DNA from: Rhodovulum adriaticum | Lineage (GTDB): Bacteria > Pseudomonadota > Alphaproteobacteria > Rhodobacterales > Rhodobacteraceae | DNA: 64,000 nt | Direction of reading: 5' to 3' | Assembly: GCF_004345735.1 (NCBI RefSeq) | Contig: NZ_SLXL01000012.1 | Coordinates: 1 to 64,000, forward strand | Made by a program: the position numbers and the translations under genes | The notes under the pieces: generated by a model | The model's input: the letters and a program-made list of their open reading frames with translations, nothing else | What the model was told of the DNA's origin: nothing | Database searches by the model: none | In this document: positions 17,926 through 28,391 of the stretch, one piece after another | Layout of the letters: every line of letters begins with the position of its first letter | Numbering within the stretch: the first letter of the stretch is position 1

Positions 17926-18561
17926 ATGACATATGCCGATATCCTGTCCTTTGCCCTTGTCGCCACGCTATTGACCCTGACACCGGGGCCCAACGGGGTG
18001 TTGATTGCCCGCACGGTGCCGGGGTCCGGGCGGCTGGCGGGGTTTGCCAATATCGCGGGCTTCGTCACCGCCTTCGGGCTGCACGGGGCGCTGTCGGTCC
18101 TCGGGATCTCGGTCCTGCTGGTGCAATCGGCGCAGGCCTTCATGGTGGTCAAGCTGTTGGGCGCCGGCTACCTGATATGGATCGGGGTCAAGGCGCTGCG
18201 CGCCGCCTTTGCCGCCGATCCGCAGGCAGGAACCCCGCCGCCGCCGCGTCGCCGGTCGCTGCGCGCCGCCTATGCCGAGGGGGTGTTGACCAACGCGCTG
18301 AACCCCAAGGTTTCGATGTTCTACCTGGCGGCGTTTCCACAGTTCATTGCCCCCGGTGAAACGCCAGTTGCCGGGGCATTCCTGCTGGTCGCGCTGCATG
18401 CGGGCATCGTGGCCGCTTGGTTCGGCACGCTCACGATGATGTTCGCGCGGCTTGCCCGCGCCACCCGGTCAGGCGCATTTCGCCGCTGGGTCAACGGAAT
18501 CACCGGGCTGGCCTTCGTCGGTTTCGGCGCCAAGCTGGCGACCTATCGGCCCAACCTATAG
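17926..18561 (+). CDS. LysE/RhtB-family amino acid exporter
   Basis: This 211-residue inner-membrane protein has about six hydrophobic segments and the LysE-superfamily signature TLTPGPNGVLIARTVPGSG near the N-terminus, plus GVLTNALNPKVSMFYLAAFPQFI. Such proteins export amino acids or homoserine lactones. The start MTYADILSF is the family N-terminus; the frame extends 29 codons upstream into Arg-rich sequence. It is a single gene converging on the cox-like cluster. Substrate unknown. Confidence 0.92.
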   Translation: MTYADILSFALVATLLTLTPGPNGVLIARTVPGSGRLAGFANIAGFVTAFGLHGALSVLGISVLLVQSAQAFMVVKLLGAGYLIWIGVKALRAAFAADPQAGTPPPPRRRSLRAAYAEGVLTNALNPKVSMFYLAAFPQFIAPGETPVAGAFLLVALHAGIVAAWFGTLTMMFARLARATRSGAFRRWVNGITGLAFVGFGAKLATYRPNL

Positions 18562-18566
18562 CGTGC

Positions 18567-18600
18567 AGGCCCCGCGCCCTGGGGACGCGGGGCGCGCGTT
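18567..18600. terminator. Probable bidirectional terminator lysE / coxM
   Basis: GCCCCGCG (18569-18576) and CGCGGGGC (18586-18593) form an 8-bp stem between two convergent genes, with TTTT at 18599-18602 on the plus-strand side. Confidence 0.5.
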
Positions 18601-18601
18601 T

Positions 18602-19390
18602 TCACACCGCGTCGCGCACGGCCCGGGCGGTCATCACCCCCACCAGATGCGCGCGGTAGTCCGGCGTGCCGTGCAGATCGCCGATCATGTCGTCGGACGG
18701 CACGCTCAGCCCCGCGATGGCCTCGGGGCTGAAATCGGCGGACAGGGCCGCCTCGGCCTCGGTCCAGCGGAACACGCCCTCTTCAGACGCGCCGGTCACG
18801 GCCACGCGCACCCCGTCGGGGTATTTCGCCACGAACACCCCCACCAGCGCAAAGCGTGAGGCGGGCTGTTCAAACTTCATATAGGCGGCCTTCTCGGGCA
18901 GGGGGAAGCGGACCTCGGTGATGATCTCGCCCTCGTCCAGGGCCGTTGCGAACATCCCCTGAAAATAGTCGTCCGCCGCGATCTGGCGCGCATTGGTCAC
19001 GATGGTCGCGCCAGAGGCCAGCGCCGCCGCCGGGTAGCAAGCCGAAGGGTCGTTATTGGCCAGGCTCCCGCCGATGGTACCGCGGTTGCGCACCGCCGGA
19101 TCGCCGATCTGGGCGGCCAGACAGGCCAGGGCCGGATAGCTGCCCGCCGCCTGCTCCGCCACGGCGGCATGGGTCGTCGCCGCGCCGATGGTCAGCGCGC
19201 CATCGTCGGCCCGCACGCCGCTCAGTTCAGGGATCGCGGTCAGGCTGACCAGTTTCGAGGGCTGCGCCAGACGCTGTTTCAGCGTCGGGATCAGCGTCTG
19301 CCCGCCGCCCAGGGCCTGAGCGTCCTCGTCCTGCAGCGCGGCCAGCGCCGCGTCCAGCGTGGCGGGGCGGTCGAAATCGAATGCATACAT
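18602..19390 (-). CDS. FAD-binding subunit of a CODH-like molybdenum hydroxylase
   Basis: This 262-residue medium subunit (CoxM-like, FAD_binding_5 family) passes electrons from the Fe-S subunit to FAD. The FAD-binding elements LGGGQTLIPTLKQRL (~28-42) and RNRGTIGGSLANNDPSACYPA (~ residue 102) are clear. It is the last gene of the S-L-M cluster, 11 bases after the large subunit. This order differs from the M-S-L order of true (form I) carbon monoxide dehydrogenase. Confidence 0.93.
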   Translation of the reverse strand: MYAFDFDRPATLDAALAALQDEDAQALGGGQTLIPTLKQRLAQPSKLVSLTAIPELSGVRADDGALTIGAATTHAAVAEQAAGSYPALACLAAQIGDPAVRNRGTIGGSLANNDPSACYPAAALASGATIVTNARQIAADDYFQGMFATALDEGEIITEVRFPLPEKAAYMKFEQPASRFALVGVFVAKYPDGVRVAVTGASEEGVFRWTEAEAALSADFSPEAIAGLSVPSDDMIGDLHGTPDYRAHLVGVMTARAVRDAV

Positions 19391-19401
19391 GATGTGCCTC
19401 C

Positions 19402-21768
19402 TCAGCCCTGCATGGCGGCCCAGACGCGCGCGGGCGTCAGGGGCATGTCGATATGGGTGACGTTTGTATGGCCTGACCGTTGCAGCGCATCCACCACCGC
19501 ATTGACCACGGCAGGGGGCGAACCGATCGCCCCGGCCTCGCCACAGCCCTTTACGCCCAGTGGGTTATGGGTGCAGGGCGTCTGGCAGGAATGGTCGACT
19601 GTAAAGGACGGCATGTCACCGGCCCGCGGCATGGCATAGTCCATGTAGGAGCCGGACAAGAGCTGGCCGTATTCGTCATAGGCCGCACCTTCCAGCAGGG
19701 CCTGCCCGATCCCCTGGGCCAGCCCGCCATGCACCTGCCCGTCCACGATCATCGGGTTGACGATATTGCCGAAATCGTCAGCCGCCGCAAAGGAACAGAT
19801 TTCCACCTTGCCGGTGTCGGGGTCGACCTCCACCTCGCAGGAATAGGCACCCGCCGGATAGGTGAAGTTGTTGGGATCGTAGAAGGCCGTTTCCTCCAGC
19901 CCCGGTTCTATTTCCTCCAGAGGGTAGTTGTGGGGAACGTAGGCCGCCAGCGTGACATCGCCCCAAGCGACCGACTTGTCGGTGCCGGCCACGGTGAAGG
20001 CGCCGTCCTTCAGCTCGATATCCTCGGGCGCGGCCTCCATCAGGTGGGCAGCAATCTTCTTGGCCTTGGCGATGATCTTTTCGGTCGCCCGCACCATCGC
20101 AGAGCCGCCGACCGCCAGCGAGCGCGAACCATAGGTGCCCATGCCCATCGGCGTGTTGGCGGTGTCGCCATGGACGATTTCGACCATGTTCTCATCAATG
20201 CCGATCATGTCGGCCACGACCTGCGCGAACGAGGTTTCGTGCCCCTGCCCGTGGGAATGGCTGCCGGTCATCACCACCAGACCGCCGGTCGCGTTCACCC
20301 GCACCGTTGCCGATTCATACAGCCCAGCACGCGCGCCTAATTGGCCGACCAAATGCGACGGCGCGATCCCGCAGGCCTCGATATAGCTGTTGATGCCCAG
20401 GCCGCGCAGCTTGCCGCGCGCCTTGCTGTCGGCCAGCCGTTTTTCGAACCCGGCCAAATCCGCGATCTCGGCCAGCTTGTCCATCGTGGCGTGGTAATCG
20501 CCGGTGTCGTATTCCACCGCGACGGGCGTGGCATAGGGAAACTCGGTGATGAAATTCTTGCGCCGAATGTCCACCGGATCCATCCCCATCTCGCGCGCGG
20601 CCTTGTCGATGACGCGTTCCAATTGGAACGTCGCCTCGGGCCGCCCTGCCCCGCGATAGGCATCAACTGGCACGGTGTTCGTGAACACCGCCTTGACGTT
20701 CACATAGATCAGCGGGGTCTTGTAGTTGCCCGCCATCAGCGTACCGTGCAGCCATGTGGGCACCGAGGGCGCGAAGGTGGACAGATACGCCCCCATATTC
20801 GCGTAGGTTTCCGTGCGCAGCGCCTGGAAATGCCCCTCCGCATCCAGTGCCAATTCGATCTTGGTGACGTGATCGCGGCCATGGGCATCGGTGATGAAGG
20901 ATTCGCTGCGCGTGCAGGTCCATTTCACCGGGCGGCGCAGCTGTTTCGCGGCGAAGGTGCAGAACGCCTCTTCGGCATAGTGGAAGATCTTGGAGCCGAA
21001 GCCGCCGCCGACATCGGGCGCCACCACCCGCAGCTTGTGTTCCGGGATGCCGAGGACAAAGGCGCCCATCAGCAGCCGGATCACATGCGGGTTCTGGCTG
21101 GTGGTATAGAGTGTGGAGTCCCCGGTCGCAGGCGCGTAATCGCCCACCGCCACGCGGGGTTCCATCGCGTTGGGGACCAGCCGCTGGTTGACCAGTTCCA
21201 GCGTGGTGACATGGGCCGCCTTTTGAAAGGCCGCGTTCACCGCCTCGCGGTTCTCCTCGACGAAGCCCCAGTCATAGCACAGGTTGCCGGTCAGATCGTC
21301 GTGCACCTTGGGCGCGCCTTCCGCCAGCGCGGCCTTCATGTCCAGGACGGGTTCCAGTTCCTCGATATCGACCTCGACCGCCTCGGCGGCGTCGCGGGCC
21401 TGCTCCAGCGTTTCCGCGACGACCACGGCGATGGGATCGCCCACATGGCGCACCTTGCCCTGGGCCAGAACCGGATGGCCGGGTTCCTGCATCGGCTGTC
21501 CGTGCCGGTCGGTCACCTGCCAGCCGCAGGGCAGACCGCCCACGCCCTCGAAATCCGCGCCGGTAAAGACGCGGATCACGCCGGGCATGGCCGCGGCCGC
21601 GGCGGTATCGACCCCGTTCAGCCGCCCATGGGCCACCTGGCTGCGCACGAAAACCGCATGGGCCTGACCGTGCAGGTTGATGTCGTCAGTATAGCGGCCC
21701 TGTCCCGTCAGGAACCGCACATCCTCGCGGCGCTTGGACGGCGCCCCGATGCCGTGATCTTTCGGCAT
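19402..21768 (-). CDS. Form II CoxL-like molybdopterin-binding large subunit
   Basis: This 788-residue xanthine-dehydrogenase-family large subunit binds the molybdenum-cytosine dinucleotide cofactor. The active-site segment reads AYRGAGR (~residue 370), the form II signature; genuine CO dehydrogenase (form I) has AYxCSFR, so the Cu-binding Cys is missing. Further family stretches are [15 protein letters not shown] and the C-terminal [17 protein letters not shown] with the catalytic Glu. Form II enzymes have uncertain substrates (purines, aldehydes, aromatics have been considered). It sits between the 2Fe-2S and FAD subunit genes. Confidence 0.94.
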   Translation of the reverse strand: MPKDHGIGAPSKRREDVRFLTGQGRYTDDINLHGQAHAVFVRSQVAHGRLNGVDTAAAAAMPGVIRVFTGADFEGVGGLPCGWQVTDRHGQPMQEPGHPVLAQGKVRHVGDPIAVVVAETLEQARDAAEAVEVDIEELEPVLDMKAALAEGAPKVHDDLTGNLCYDWGFVEENREAVNAAFQKAAHVTTLELVNQRLVPNAMEPRVAVGDYAPATGDSTLYTTSQNPHVIRLLMGAFVLGIPEHKLRVVAPDVGGGFGSKIFHYAEEAFCTFAAKQLRRPVKWTCTRSESFITDAHGRDHVTKIELALDAEGHFQALRTETYANMGAYLSTFAPSVPTWLHGTLMAGNYKTPLIYVNVKAVFTNTVPVDAYRGAGRPEATFQLERVIDKAAREMGMDPVDIRRKNFITEFPYATPVAVEYDTGDYHATMDKLAEIADLAGFEKRLADSKARGKLRGLGINSYIEACGIAPSHLVGQLGARAGLYESATVRVNATGGLVVMTGSHSHGQGHETSFAQVVADMIGIDENMVEIVHGDTANTPMGMGTYGSRSLAVGGSAMVRATEKIIAKAKKIAAHLMEAAPEDIELKDGAFTVAGTDKSVAWGDVTLAAYVPHNYPLEEIEPGLEETAFYDPNNFTYPAGAYSCEVEVDPDTGKVEICSFAAADDFGNIVNPMIVDGQVHGGLAQGIGQALLEGAAYDEYGQLLSGSYMDYAMPRAGDMPSFTVDHSCQTPCTHNPLGVKGCGEAGAIGSPPAVVNAVVDALQRSGHTNVTHIDMPLTPARVWAAMQG

Positions 21769-21814
21769 GTCTTATCCTCCCTGTTGACGCGGACCTCCCC
21801 GCCCGCGCGGCCGC

Positions 21815-22300
<486 letters not shown>

Positions 22301-22381
22301 TCCTCTCCTCCCTGTTTATTGACCTGAGTAAAGCACGCAGGTTGCAGTTTGAGAACCATTCAATTTCGCGGGCGCGGCGGC

Positions 22382-23368
22382 TCAGCCCTTGCGCAGACGC
22401 TCGACGATCTGGGACAGGATGGATACAGCGATCTCACCGGGGGTTTTCGCGCCGATATCCAGCCCAACCGGGCCGTGGATGCGCGCGATCTGCGCAGGCG
22501 TGACCCCGGCCGCCTGCAGCCGCGCGACGCGCTTGGCATGGGTGCGGGTTGACCCAAGGCAGCCCAGGTAGAACACGTCCGAGGCCAGCGCCGCCAGGAT
22601 CGCGGGATCGTCCAGCTTGGGGTCGTGGGTCAGGGTCACGACAGCGGTGCGCCGGTCCAGCCCGTGGGCGGCCAGCGCGGCATCGGGCCAATCCTCGACG
22701 ATTGCCTCCCCCGGAAAACGCGCGGCAGCGGCAAAGGCCGGACGCGGGTCGATCAGCGTGGGCGACAGCCCCGCCAGCCGCGCCATGGGGACCAGTGCCT
22801 GTGCGATATGCACCGCGCCGATAATCGCCAGGCGCAGGGGCGGATTGTGGATGTGAACAAACCAGTCCCCCTCGAAGCCGGACTTGTCGCTGCGCATCCG
22901 CTCGGCGATGACCGCCCCAAGCTCCGGGTCGCGCCCATCGGCCAGTCGCCGTGCGCCCTGCTCGGGCGCGATCAGGTAGGCAATGGGGCGGCGCGCGGCG
23001 CGGGCGGCGACCAGCTCGGCCAGTATGGATTCCGGTAGCGCCGCCCCCACGGGTTCCACCAGCACGCGGATGCGCCCGCCGCAGGCCAGGCCCACGGCAA
23101 AGGCGTCCTCGTCGCTGACACCGAATTCCAGCAGGCGGGGCTGGCCATCGGCCAAGGCGTCCATCGCCTCGGTCACGACGGCGCCCTCCACGCAGCCGCC
23201 AGAGACAGAGCCCGCCATGTCGCCCGCGCCCGAAACCGCCAGCTGGCTGCCGACCCCGCGCGGCGCGCTGCCCCATGTTTCCAACACCGTGGCCAGGGCC
23301 GCGCCCTTGCCCGCGCGGTGCCAATTCAGCGCGATCTCGGGGATCGCGTCGTGATCCGTCTGGTTCAT
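22382..23368 (-). CDS. XdhC/CoxF-family molybdoenzyme maturation factor
   Basis: This 328-residue XdhC-family protein has the N-terminal domain with GSVSGGCVEG (conserved Cys) and a C-terminal Rossmann domain (LRLAIIGAVHIAQALVPMARLAG; DRRTAVVTLTHDPKLD). Members bind and sulfurate the molybdenum cofactor before insertion into xanthine-dehydrogenase-type enzymes. It lies 81 bases upstream of the small-subunit gene on the same strand, so it probably serves that enzyme. Confidence 0.9.
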   Translation of the reverse strand: MNQTDHDAIPEIALNWHRAGKGAALATVLETWGSAPRGVGSQLAVSGAGDMAGSVSGGCVEGAVVTEAMDALADGQPRLLEFGVSDEDAFAVGLACGGRIRVLVEPVGAALPESILAELVAARAARRPIAYLIAPEQGARRLADGRDPELGAVIAERMRSDKSGFEGDWFVHIHNPPLRLAIIGAVHIAQALVPMARLAGLSPTLIDPRPAFAAAARFPGEAIVEDWPDAALAAHGLDRRTAVVTLTHDPKLDDPAILAALASDVFYLGCLGSTRTHAKRVARLQAAGVTPAQIARIHGPVGLDIGAKTPGEIAVSILSQIVERLRKG

Positions 23369-23423
23369 GGTTCATCCTCCCTGCGCCGATTGTGCCGCGC
23401 AGACAGGCCAAGGACCAGAACGG

Positions 23424-23453
23424 AAAACGCCGTGGACCGGGGTCCACGACGTT
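23424..23453 (-). terminator. Terminator after the YeeE/YedE pair
   Basis: On the minus strand AACGTCGTGGACC-CC-GGTCCACGGCGTTTTC forms a 13-bp stem with one mismatch and a T-run. It separates the transporter pair from the xdhC-like gene. Confidence 0.75.
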
Positions 23454-23475
23454 CAGTGTCATTTGTCGGGTCGGC

Positions 23476-24066
23476 TTATTCCGCCGGCTGGGTGCCCGCC
23501 GGCGCCTTCTTGCGCGAGAAACGGCGCGGCAGGATAAAGGCGATCACGATGAAGGCCGCCCCGATCGCGAGCCCGGCCAAGTCCCCCTGCAGGTCCGGAA
23601 AGGCCGCCGGGTAATCGGCGCCGGGAATCGCGCCCAGCGTGATCTTGTCCCCCTCCAGGACGCCGAGATCCTTCCACACGGGATAGGACAGCATGTAGGC
23701 CGCCGCGCCCAACAGGCCGCCCGCGACAAAGAACAGCGCGTCGATCCGGCCCACGGCCAGCGCGCAAACGCCGGTGCCGGGGCAAAAGCCCGACATGGCC
23801 CACCCCAGGCCCAGCATCAGCCCGCCGATGAACACGCCGACATAGGCGGTCTTGACCGACATGTGGCCGACATCGACCAGGCCCAGCATCTGCCCGCCGA
23901 AGGTCAGCACCGAGGCCACGCCGATGGCCAGCAGGATGGTCTTCATCAGGTGCAGGTTGGTCAGGTTCAGCATGCGGCCGATCCAGTTGGGATTGGTCGC
24001 GCCGATGCGGTCCAGCACGAAACCGAAGGCCGCGCCGATGACGATGGCAAGAACGATGGTCATCAT
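23476..24066 (-). CDS. YeeE/YedE-family membrane protein (second of pair)
   Basis: This 196-residue membrane protein has about five hydrophobic helices and the conserved Cys motif SGFCPGTGVCALAVGRID. YeeE/YedE proteins import thiosulfate or other sulfur species. In many bacteria the family is split into two half-size genes, as here; the pair probably forms one transporter. It starts 3 bases after its partner. No BigR-type sulfide regulator is visible nearby. A MMTIV start is used; either Met is possible. Confidence 0.9.
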   Translation of the reverse strand: MMTIVLAIVIGAAFGFVLDRIGATNPNWIGRMLNLTNLHLMKTILLAIGVASVLTFGGQMLGLVDVGHMSVKTAYVGVFIGGLMLGLGWAMSGFCPGTGVCALAVGRIDALFFVAGGLLGAAAYMLSYPVWKDLGVLEGDKITLGAIPGADYPAAFPDLQGDLAGLAIGAAFIVIAFILPRRFSRKKAPAGTQPAE

Positions 24067-24069
24067 GGC

Positions 24070-24624
24070 TCAGCCCTCTTCCTTGAACATGTAAAGCGCG
24101 GTCGGAAAGGCCGCGAGGAAGGCGCCAAGCGCAAAGATGTAGCCCGAGATCGCCGTCTGCGACATGCCCGACATCATATGCCCCGAGGTGCAGCCCCCCG
24201 CCAAGCGCGCGCCGTAAAGCACGATGAACCCGCCGGCAAAGGCCACCAGCCAGCGCTTCAGCACGTTGCCGCCGTAATTGGCCCGCCAGATCGCGGGAAC
24301 CATACGTTCGCCCTTGGGCACGCTGTTGCGCAGGATCGAGGAGATCAGCGCCCCCAGCATCATCGCGCCCACGAAGATGAAGGAATAGTTGACCGGGTTG
24401 GCCACGGCCTTGGCGTATTTTCCGTCCGATTTCGCCAGGTAGGCGTTGGTCGAGGTGTAGGCCCCATCATCGGCCTGGGTCACGATATCGGGGTTCTGCA
24501 TGTCCCACAGAATACCGTCCAGAATGACGAACTGCGTGGACACCCCGATCGGCTTGACCAGCAGCACCGCGAGGAAGAACACGAGCCCCAATGCAAGCCC
24601 GCCGTATTTCCAGTTTAAGACCAT
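24070..24624 (-). CDS. YeeE/YedE-family membrane protein (first of pair)
   Basis: This 184-residue partner of the preceding protein has the motif ARLAGGCTSGHMMSGMSQ, with the Cys that handles the sulfur substrate. Four to five hydrophobic segments are visible. The start MVLNWKYGGLALGL follows GGGGAGG on the minus strand; the frame continues upstream for over 200 codons antisense to the next gene, which I reject. A loop of ~50 hydrophilic residues (DMQNPDIVTQADDGAY onwards) after helix 1 is longer than usual. Confidence 0.88.
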   Translation of the reverse strand: MVLNWKYGGLALGLVFFLAVLLVKPIGVSTQFVILDGILWDMQNPDIVTQADDGAYTSTNAYLAKSDGKYAKAVANPVNYSFIFVGAMMLGALISSILRNSVPKGERMVPAIWRANYGGNVLKRWLVAFAGGFIVLYGARLAGGCTSGHMMSGMSQTAISGYIFALGAFLAAFPTALYMFKEEG

Positions 24625-24736
24625 GGGTTTACCTCCCCGTGACATTCGTTTCTTTGAATGTAACTGTCGCGCGGCAGGTTGGTTCCGATCCAGAAGAAAA
24701 GCCTGCGCCTGTATGCGGCATTTTGTCGCCTGCTTT

Positions 24737-25633
24737 TCACGCCTCCGCGACATCCGCGGCCGGGGGCGGCAGCGCCCCGCCGGGGGCCTCCCCCTCCAGC
24801 CGCACCGCCCGTTCGCCATGGGCCTGGCCAAGCCGCCCCTGCGCCAGGGGGATGGCGCCCGCCCCCTCCAGCCGCACGCGCGCGAGGGCCGCGGCGGGCA
24901 GAACCAGATCCTGCCCGGGCGCAAGCTGGCGCAGCGCCGCCGCCGGCATCTGCATCCGCCACAAGACCGCGCGCAATGGCACCCGCGCAGCCAGAACGCT
25001 GTCCTGCAATGCCCCGGCGGAAAAAGGTTCGGCCCCGCGGTCAGGCGAGGCAGGCGCCTGCGGGCCCGGCAGGGCCAGAAACAGCGTGCCGCCGCGCGCG
25101 CCCTCGCCCAGGGAAACGGTCGTGGCGAATCCACGATAGGCCCCCGGCGCCAGGCGCAGGGCCAGGTGGCGGGCATCCTCCAGAACCGGGCCCTGGGCAT
25201 AGCCGCGCGCCCAGTCGGGCCCGGTTTCGCCCCCAAGCGCGGACAGCATCGGATCGGTGAAATCGGCCAACACCGCCGCATCGGTCGCGGTCAGCGGACG
25301 CAAGGGCGGGGCCTGGGCGGCAATATCCCCGGTCAGGCACCATTCCAGCAGCGCCAGCGCCAGCTCTGCGGAAAAAACGGCCAGCCCGACGCCGGATGCC
25401 CCGCGCAACAAAAGCGGCAGCCCTGCCCCCGGCAACACCTCTGCCAGCCCGCCCAGCGCGGGGGCGCTGACCGTCACCTTACCGGCGACCAGCGTCAGGC
25501 CCAGGCGTTCATGCCCTGCGCGCGCCACCGCCAGCGGCAGGGCCGCGGCCACCGCCTGCACGTCACACGCCCCCACCCCGCCATCGGCAGGGGCGAACAG
25601 ACGTTCCATGAGGGCCCGGTGCGTGTCGTCCAT
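24737..25633 (-). CDS. FliM/FliN-like (SpoA-domain) protein
   Basis: This 298-residue protein is diverged. The C-terminal ~75 residues (AVLWRMQMPAAALRQLAPGQ through GERAVRLEGE) look like the SpoA/FliN surface-presentation domain of flagellar switch proteins. The middle region resembles a FliM middle domain. FliM controls rotor direction and torque. No other flagellar gene is present, and the gene follows the SSF histidine kinase by 67 bases. The start is set at MDDTHRALMERLF; the frame extends 19 codons further. It may be a FliM paralogue rather than the main switch protein. Confidence 0.7.
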   Translation of the reverse strand: MDDTHRALMERLFAPADGGVGACDVQAVAAALPLAVARAGHERLGLTLVAGKVTVSAPALGGLAEVLPGAGLPLLLRGASGVGLAVFSAELALALLEWCLTGDIAAQAPPLRPLTATDAAVLADFTDPMLSALGGETGPDWARGYAQGPVLEDARHLALRLAPGAYRGFATTVSLGEGARGGTLFLALPGPQAPASPDRGAEPFSAGALQDSVLAARVPLRAVLWRMQMPAAALRQLAPGQDLVLPAAALARVRLEGAGAIPLAQGRLGQAHGERAVRLEGEAPGGALPPPAADVAEA

Positions 25634-25700
25634 CTCTGCCTGGTTGCCGCTGCGTGTTTTCCTGCGGTGTACCCCCGGCAAGGTTGCCAAATCGTTGCCA

Positions 25701-28391
25701 TCAGGCAGCCGCCGCCATCTCGCGCGGCAGGGTTAGGCGGAACGCAGCCCCCGGCCGACCATCGCGATAAACGATCGACCCGCCCAGGCGCAGCATGATC
25801 TCGCGGCAGATCGCCAGGCCCAGCCCCGCCCCACCGGCAGAGCGGGGATCGGACAGACGGGCGAATTTCTCAAATATGATCGCCTGGCTTTTCTGGGGAA
25901 TGCCGCTGCCGTTATCGGTGAAATCCACCGCGACACCCTCTGCGGTGCTGCGAACGCTGATGCGCAGTTCAGGTGCGGACGCATCGCAGTATTTCTGCGC
26001 GTTGGAAATGAGGTTGATGAAAACCTGGCTGAGCCGGTCGCCATCGGTGACAATCTGCACCCGCTCGGCCGCCGGATCGCGGGTGATGCGCAGTGCGTGC
26101 CCCCCTTGCAGCCGCGCGGTCGCCGCAAGCGCCCGTTCGATCAGGTCGTGCAGATCGACAGGTTGCAGGTTCAGCGTCACCTGCCCGTTTTCCAGGACCG
26201 ACAGATCCAGCAGATCGTCCAGCAGCCGGGTCAGGCGCAGGCTTTCCTCGTGGATGATGCGCGCGTATTTTCCCAACTCCTGGGGCGAGAGGTCCGCCCC
26301 CTCCATCAGGATCTCGGAAAACGCCCGGATCGAGGTCATCGGCGTGCGCAGTTCGTGGCTGATCTGGCTGAGGAACGCGTCCTTCTGCACCGACAGTTCG
26401 GTCAGCTTCTCGTTGGCTTCGCGCAACTGACGGGCGGTGCGGGCCAGTTCCTCGGATTTGGCCTCCAGCTGGCTGGAATATTCCATCATCTGGGCGGTCT
26501 CGTCGGCCACGGCCATCAGGTCCTCGACCGAAACCGAAGAGCGGCCCACGATCTGGCCCACCATCGCATGCGCGGTGGCCGCGCCCACGGACCCTGCCAG
26601 AACCCGTTCCAGCTGTTGCAGGAATTCCGGCGTGATCTCGGGCAGATAGCCCTGGCGCCCCTGCCCCGCCGCCGCCCTCTGGAACAACCGCTGCGCATCC
26701 TCGGCCCCCAGGATGCGCTGGGTCATCAGCAACAGATCTTCGGCCTCGGCGCGGCCCTGGCTCCAGCCCTGGCCGGCGCTGGAGTGGTCAAAGACATTGA
26801 CGAACTGCGCGCCCTGCAACCGCTCCATGGGCGAGGGGAAATCGAACAGCGACACCGTGACGAAGGCCAGGACATTCGCGAAGATGGAGAACACCACCGC
26901 GTGCACCAGCGGGTCCATCCCATCCAGGCCGAACAACGCCTGGGGGCGCAGCCAGCCGATGCCGCCCGGCCCCTCGGCCAGCAGGGTCGCGCCCATAATC
27001 GCCCCCTCGCCGAAGCTGGGCAGGAACAGCGTGTAGGCCCAGACGAAAAACCCTGCCAGCAACCCGGCAATCGCCCCCTTGCGCGTCGCGCCGCGCCACA
27101 GGATGGCGCCCAGCAGCGCCGGCAGCACCTGCGCCACCCCGGCAAAGGCGATCAGCCCGATGGCGGCCAGGGCCTCGGACCCGCCGGTAAGGCGATAGTA
27201 GAGATACCCCAGCAGCAGCACCCCTGCGATGGACAACCGCCGGGACCGCAGCACCAGTTTGCGCACATCCCCCGACATCGTGGCCCCGTGACGGCTGAGG
27301 TTCAGGAAAAGCGGCATCACAATATGGTTCGAAACCATCGTGGACAGGGCGATGGCGGCCACGATGACCATAGAGGTTGCCGAAGAAAACCCGCCCAAAA
27401 ACGCCAGCGTCGCCAGCCCGTCATGCCCATGGGCCAGCGGCACGGTCAGCACGAACAGGTCGGGGTTGGCGCCCGGCGGCATCTCGTCCAGGCCGATCAC
27501 GGCGATGGGGACGACGAACAGGCTCATCAGAAACAGATAGGCGGGAAAGGCCCAGGACGCGGTTGCCAGGTGGCGCTCGTCCTCGTTTTCGACCACCAGC
27601 ACCTGGAACATGCGTGGCAGGGTCAGGATCGCTGCGGCGGCCAGAAAGGTCAGCCCGGCCCAGCGCCCCGGCTGGATCGGCATTCCGGCAAGCGCCGAGG
27701 CATCGATACGCGCCAGCGCCGCAGCGGCACCGCCAGCGATCCCCCAGACCACGAAGATCCCGACGGCGAGCAGCGCCACCAGCTTGACCACGGCCTCGAC
27801 CGCGATGGCGGTGACCACGCCGTGGTGGCGTTCGTTGGCATCCAGGTTGCGCGTACCGAACAGCACCGTGAACAGCGCCAGCCCCACCGCAACGGTCAGC
27901 GACGCCGAATTCAGGTCCGAGGCCAGCCAAGGCCCCACGCCCCCGGGCGCGAACACGGCAAAGGACAGCGTCACCGATTGCAGTTGCAGCGCGATATAGG
28001 GCGTGGTACCCACGACTGCGATCAGGGTAACGATGACACCCAGCGTGTTGGATTTCCCGTAGCGCGAAGAAATCAGGTCGGCGATCGAGGTGATCCGCTG
28101 GGTCCGTCCGATGCGCACCAGCTTGCGCAGGGTCCACCACCAGCCGATAAAGACCAGCGTCGGCCCAAGGTAGATCGTGACGAACTCCAGCCCCGACCGC
28201 GCCGCGTAGCCGACCGCGCCGTAGAACGTCCAGGCGGTGCAATAGACCGACAGCGACAGCGTATAGATCATGGGCGAGCGCAACCAGCCGCCGCGCCCGC
28301 GCGCCGCCCGGCGTTCCGCCCAGAAAGCCACGCCGAACAGGAACACGACGTAGACCAGACAGATCGCCACAAGCAGGTCGAAGGAGATCAT
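25701..28391 (-). CDS. SSF-domain sensor histidine kinase (CbrA/CrbS type)
   Basis: This 896-residue hybrid has a sodium:solute symporter (SSF) domain of ~13 membrane helices (residues ~5-500), a STAC-like helical linker (~565-620, LLMTQRILGAEDAQRLFQRA), a coiled coil, a HisKA domain with the phospho-acceptor His in SQISHELRTP (~678), and an HATPase domain (N box NLISNAQKY, G boxes DNGSGI and GGAGLGLAI). No PAS or receiver domain is evident. CbrA/CrbS kinases sense or transport a carbon source; CrbS controls acs in some gammaproteobacteria. The start overlaps the stop of the small membrane gene by 4 bases, implying coupling. Confidence 0.93.
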   Translation of the reverse strand: MISFDLLVAICLVYVVFLFGVAFWAERRAARGRGGWLRSPMIYTLSLSVYCTAWTFYGAVGYAARSGLEFVTIYLGPTLVFIGWWWTLRKLVRIGRTQRITSIADLISSRYGKSNTLGVIVTLIAVVGTTPYIALQLQSVTLSFAVFAPGGVGPWLASDLNSASLTVAVGLALFTVLFGTRNLDANERHHGVVTAIAVEAVVKLVALLAVGIFVVWGIAGGAAAALARIDASALAGMPIQPGRWAGLTFLAAAAILTLPRMFQVLVVENEDERHLATASWAFPAYLFLMSLFVVPIAVIGLDEMPPGANPDLFVLTVPLAHGHDGLATLAFLGGFSSATSMVIVAAIALSTMVSNHIVMPLFLNLSRHGATMSGDVRKLVLRSRRLSIAGVLLLGYLYYRLTGGSEALAAIGLIAFAGVAQVLPALLGAILWRGATRKGAIAGLLAGFFVWAYTLFLPSFGEGAIMGATLLAEGPGGIGWLRPQALFGLDGMDPLVHAVVFSIFANVLAFVTVSLFDFPSPMERLQGAQFVNVFDHSSAGQGWSQGRAEAEDLLLMTQRILGAEDAQRLFQRAAAGQGRQGYLPEITPEFLQQLERVLAGSVGAATAHAMVGQIVGRSSVSVEDLMAVADETAQMMEYSSQLEAKSEELARTARQLREANEKLTELSVQKDAFLSQISHELRTPMTSIRAFSEILMEGADLSPQELGKYARIIHEESLRLTRLLDDLLDLSVLENGQVTLNLQPVDLHDLIERALAATARLQGGHALRITRDPAAERVQIVTDGDRLSQVFINLISNAQKYCDASAPELRISVRSTAEGVAVDFTDNGSGIPQKSQAIIFEKFARLSDPRSAGGAGLGLAICREIMLRLGGSIVYRDGRPGAAFRLTLPREMAAAA

